Positions 61,868-64,000 of a stretch of DNA of 64,000 bases are shown here, one piece after another. Origin of the DNA: Clostridium_AW sp963515715 (lineage in GTDB: Bacteria > Bacillota > Clostridia > Clostridiales > Clostridiaceae); the NCBI RefSeq assembly GCF_963515715.1, contig NZ_CAUPZS010000022.1:7158-71157 (forward strand). Reading direction: 5' to 3'. The first letter of the stretch is position 1. The number at the start of each line of letters is the position of its first letter. The notes under the pieces were generated by a model, which was not told the DNA's origin, ran no database searches, and saw only the letters and a list, made by a program, of their open reading frames with translations. Both the position numbers and the translations under genes were made by a program.

Positions 61868-62332
61868 CTATTTTTTATCATCAGATAATTGCATATGTAA
61901 TAATGGGAAAGGTTTATTCATACCGTCTCTCTCTGACCTTCCAATAACTTCAAATCCCATATGTTTGTAAAAGCCTACCGCTTGTTCATTCTGCTCATTC
62001 ACATCTACAAATTTTACATTAAGAACATTTATGGCATACATTATTAATTGCTGTCCAATTCCTTTTCCACGTACTAAAGGATGAATAAATAGCATTTCTA
62101 TTTTCTCTTTTTCTAACCCTATAAAGCCTACAATATTATCGTTCTCGTCACGTATACATGCCAATTCTACCATATGCAAAAATTCATTCTGAATTAAAGG
62201 TTTGAAAAATTGAATATCCTGTTCCGTTAAAAAATGATGGGTTGCCCGTACCGATGCTTCCCAAACTTCCACTACTTGCGGAAATTCTTCAAGCTTTATA
62301 GTATCTATATTATTTTTTATTTTATCACTCAT
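61868..62332 (-). CDS. GNAT family acetyltransferase
   Basis: A 154-residue GNAT enzyme with VRGKGIGQQLIMYA as the acetyl-CoA loop and EQAVGFYKHMGFEVIG near the end. The WEASVRATHHFL block early on is found in PhnO/AAC6-like and toxin-antitoxin-free members. The substrate is unknown. AAAGGAG precedes the ATG. It stands alone. Confidence 0.88.
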   Translation of the reverse strand: MSDKIKNNIDTIKLEEFPQVVEVWEASVRATHHFLTEQDIQFFKPLIQNEFLHMVELACIRDENDNIVGFIGLEKEKIEMLFIHPLVRGKGIGQQLIMYAINVLNVKFVDVNEQNEQAVGFYKHMGFEVIGRSERDGMNKPFPLLHMQLSDDKK

Positions 62333-62431
62333 AATTCTTGTCTCTCCTTTTATTTACTTAATACTTATAAATCTACAGCTGCACATATTAGTACAATAGT
62401 AAAAATATATTTAAAAATCCTATGTTAACTT

Positions 62432-62986
62432 TTATTCCACGTAGAATCTTTTAGGAAAACCTTTTATATTCCCAATTTCAAAATGCTCATCAAAATCCTT
62501 TTCTTCTTTTGTTTCATAAAATTCATTTATGGCTTCAATAAAACATTTAAGATTAGGAGCAATAATGTTTCTATCATTATCTGCATGCCAAAACTCAATC
62601 AACTGCCCTTGCTCACCGGTGAAGATCCCCCTTATATCATAACAAATGTAGTCACCACCGCCATTATGCAATATTGGTATCCAGTTTTCATTCCACCAAT
62701 TTTCAATGTCAAAATCATATCCAATCATTGAAGTCAATTCACTTCCTGAATTCAACGCCTCTTCTAATGGGATAAACATTGAATTGTTTACAAAGGAATC
62801 ATAACAATCATTCCTTTGTCCATTTTTCCACTGATAAAGTTCTTTTAAGTCTTTAGGTAGAATAATATTAAATTTTTCTTCTAAAGCTTTAATTTGATTT
62901 TCTTTTAATGGTTCATTGAGCATTGAATAAAAATCAGGCCTTTTTGCTCTTAAGTAATTATCTAAAATATCTAATTGTTCCTTCAT
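62432..62986 (-). CDS. SMI1/KNR4 (SUKH) family protein
   Basis: A 184-residue SMI1/KNR4 domain protein: NQIKALEEKFNIILPKDLKELYQWKNGQ is the conserved core and MFIPLEEAL follows. In bacteria SUKH proteins are established immunity factors of polymorphic toxins, binding the toxin in the cytosol. No toxin gene lies nearby, so it could be an orphan immunity gene or do another job. Ribosome site GGAGG. It adds to the conflict-associated look of this region. Confidence 0.85.
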   Translation of the reverse strand: MKEQLDILDNYLRAKRPDFYSMLNEPLKENQIKALEEKFNIILPKDLKELYQWKNGQRNDCYDSFVNNSMFIPLEEALNSGSELTSMIGYDFDIENWWNENWIPILHNGGGDYICYDIRGIFTGEQGQLIEFWHADNDRNIIAPNLKCFIEAINEFYETKEEKDFDEHFEIGNIKGFPKRFYVE

Positions 62987-63076
62987 ATATTTATAATCCT
63001 CCTATTTTATTTATTCGTCAATTCTAATGTAATCTAAGATCCATTCATTATTAGATATAAAGGATTAAATATTTAT

Positions 63077-63781
63077 CTAATTAATATCTGTATTAAAACA
63101 TTCACCGTTTTTTAAATGAATAAGTTGAGTTCGTAAATTTTGCTCTAAAATTTTATCACTAAGCCTACTTATAGATACTTTAGTATGAGCAAATGGTAAT
63201 CGAGGGGCAATGTCTTGATGCATAGGTATAAGTATTTTAGGAGTTAAATCCTTTAAGGACTTTAACGCTCCTGATTCTCCCATGGTCATTGGAGGTAAAT
63301 AATATGTTATAGGTAGCATTGCAATATCAATTGCATGCTCTCTAGGTATATCTTTCATGAACTTTCCATAATAAGTGTCACCAGCAAAATACAGAGTTGC
63401 ACCTTCTGATTTGATAATATAACCCACAGCTGGGCATACATGGTTGGCTTGTACAACAGTTATTAAAAAGTCCCCTACAACAAATTCCTGACCCTTTTGA
63501 ATCCATTTACTCTTAAACATCAATGTATTTAGCGACCACTTGGGAGAATATATTGTACATTTATCTTTAAATTTATTTAAGAACTTACTATCCATGTGGT
63601 CGAAATGGCTATGACTTAACAAAATAGCATCAAGATGTTCAATTTCTTTATAATATGTTGAAACATTAGTAGTCCTCTTATATAGTAAATTGCCACTATT
63701 GCTGAAATATGGGTCAAGCATTATTTGAGATTTTTTACTCTTTAGTAATACAGAACAATTTCCTAATAATTTTATTTCCAT
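63077..63781 (-). CDS. MBL-fold metallohydrolase (UlaG/NAPE-PLD-like)
   Basis: A 234-residue MBL-fold hydrolase: an N-terminal CSVLLKSKKSQIMLDPYF, the zinc motif SHSHFDHMD, then YFAGDTYYG and PMHQDIAPRL as further metal ligands. This is the group of YtnP/UlaG/NAPE-PLD-like lactonases and phosphodiesterases. Substrate unknown. AAAAGGGG precedes the ATG. It is the last complete gene of the window. Confidence 0.85.
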   Translation of the reverse strand: MEIKLLGNCSVLLKSKKSQIMLDPYFSNSGNLLYKRTTNVSTYYKEIEHLDAILLSHSHFDHMDSKFLNKFKDKCTIYSPKWSLNTLMFKSKWIQKGQEFVVGDFLITVVQANHVCPAVGYIIKSEGATLYFAGDTYYGKFMKDIPREHAIDIAMLPITYYLPPMTMGESGALKSLKDLTPKILIPMHQDIAPRLPFAHTKVSISRLSDKILEQNLRTQLIHLKNGECFNTDIN

Positions 63782-64000
63782 ATTATTTTACCCCTTTTCA
63801 ATTTTTACTGTTAAAGTATTGTATTTCAGATAATATTCATGACAAATTGCTTCTTATCAGTCAATTATATATTAGATTATTCTGGATATTTTATCAATAA
63901 TTAACCAATATATAGTTATCAGTGCAATGTGTTTTTATTTTATTAATTTTTATCCGATGACTACCATCCGTAATACTCCCATCGCACTCTGTGAAAGCGA
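63782..64000. other. Gap at the right edge with a shift in base composition
   Basis: Nothing coding is seen between the last gene and the window end. The final 50 bases (63951-64000) are about 48% GC, against roughly 30% in the preceding sequence, with short inverted words (GATG/CATC). This could be the end of a mobile element or an RNA gene continuing beyond the window. Confidence 0.4.

Overview
This 64 kb window is AT-rich chromosomal DNA of a low-GC, spore-forming Firmicute, most likely Clostridium sensu stricto. The evidence is codon use, strong AGGAGG-type ribosome binding sites, short intergenic spaces, and typical clostridial families (YmaF, Amj lipid II flippase, a GerMN lipoprotein, DUF1653, DUF3267, DUF6440, YoaP-type acetyltransferase). 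There are no rRNA or tRNA genes, no CRISPR array and no complete insertion sequence. Most genes lie on the minus strand.

Left part (1-27 kb) is mostly independent small transcription units: a 5'-truncated DHHW (acetylation-type) protein, a His-rich YmaF gene behind a hairpin that hides its Shine-Dalgarno sequence, an EamA exporter, and a TetR / Xaa-His dipeptidase / membrane transporter cluster behind a near-perfect palindromic operator. MsrA, lipoproteins, a signal peptidase, a radical SAM/SPASM enzyme, an S41 protease, a flavodoxin, two Nudix hydrolases, several GNAT acetyltransferases, a TPR protein, a cyclase-family protein, Amj, a PflX-type radical SAM protein, GerMN and a class 1 isoprenoid synthase-fold protein follow. 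At 24.2-26.3 kb sits a compact three-gene cassette: a membrane protein, a winged-helix/zinc-ribbon protein and a large unknown protein.

The core of interest is 27.3-45.9 kb: one minus-strand operon of eleven genes. In transcription order they are: a repeat-linker beta-domain protein, a zinc-ribbon P-loop GTPase, a long GAP1-type protein, a membrane-tethered GTPase-like protein with a degenerate P-loop, a secreted/anchored vWA protein, a 1135-residue divergent tubulin-like GTPase, a 779-residue unknown partner, a polytopic vWA protein, a second beta-domain protein, a second zinc-ribbon GTPase and a second GAP1-type protein. I read this as a GTPase-associated system (GAS-like locus) of the kind predicted from comparative genomics to act in biological conflict or signalling, carrying a tubulin-family protein and two vWA proteins that probably face outward. 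The beta-domain/GTPase/GAP1 trio occurs twice, at both ends of the operon. I know of no defined function for such a locus.

Right part (46-64 kb) is accessory single genes: a SagB-type oxidoreductase, a peptide deformylase-like protein, GrpB, DUF4261, DUF4272 and SUKH (SMI1/KNR4) proteins, a methyltransferase, an MFS exporter, a serine beta-lactamase-like hydrolase, a divergent MarR/MATE pair, two MBL-fold hydrolases and more GNATs. It also holds decaying DNA: a 41-codon duplicate of the start of the gene at 58.4-59.6 kb, a frameshifted ankyrin-repeat remnant, and a GC-shifted right edge that may be the end of a mobile element. SUKH, ankyrin and DUF proteins without an obvious toxin gene suggest an immunity-gene-like accumulation, but that is inference.
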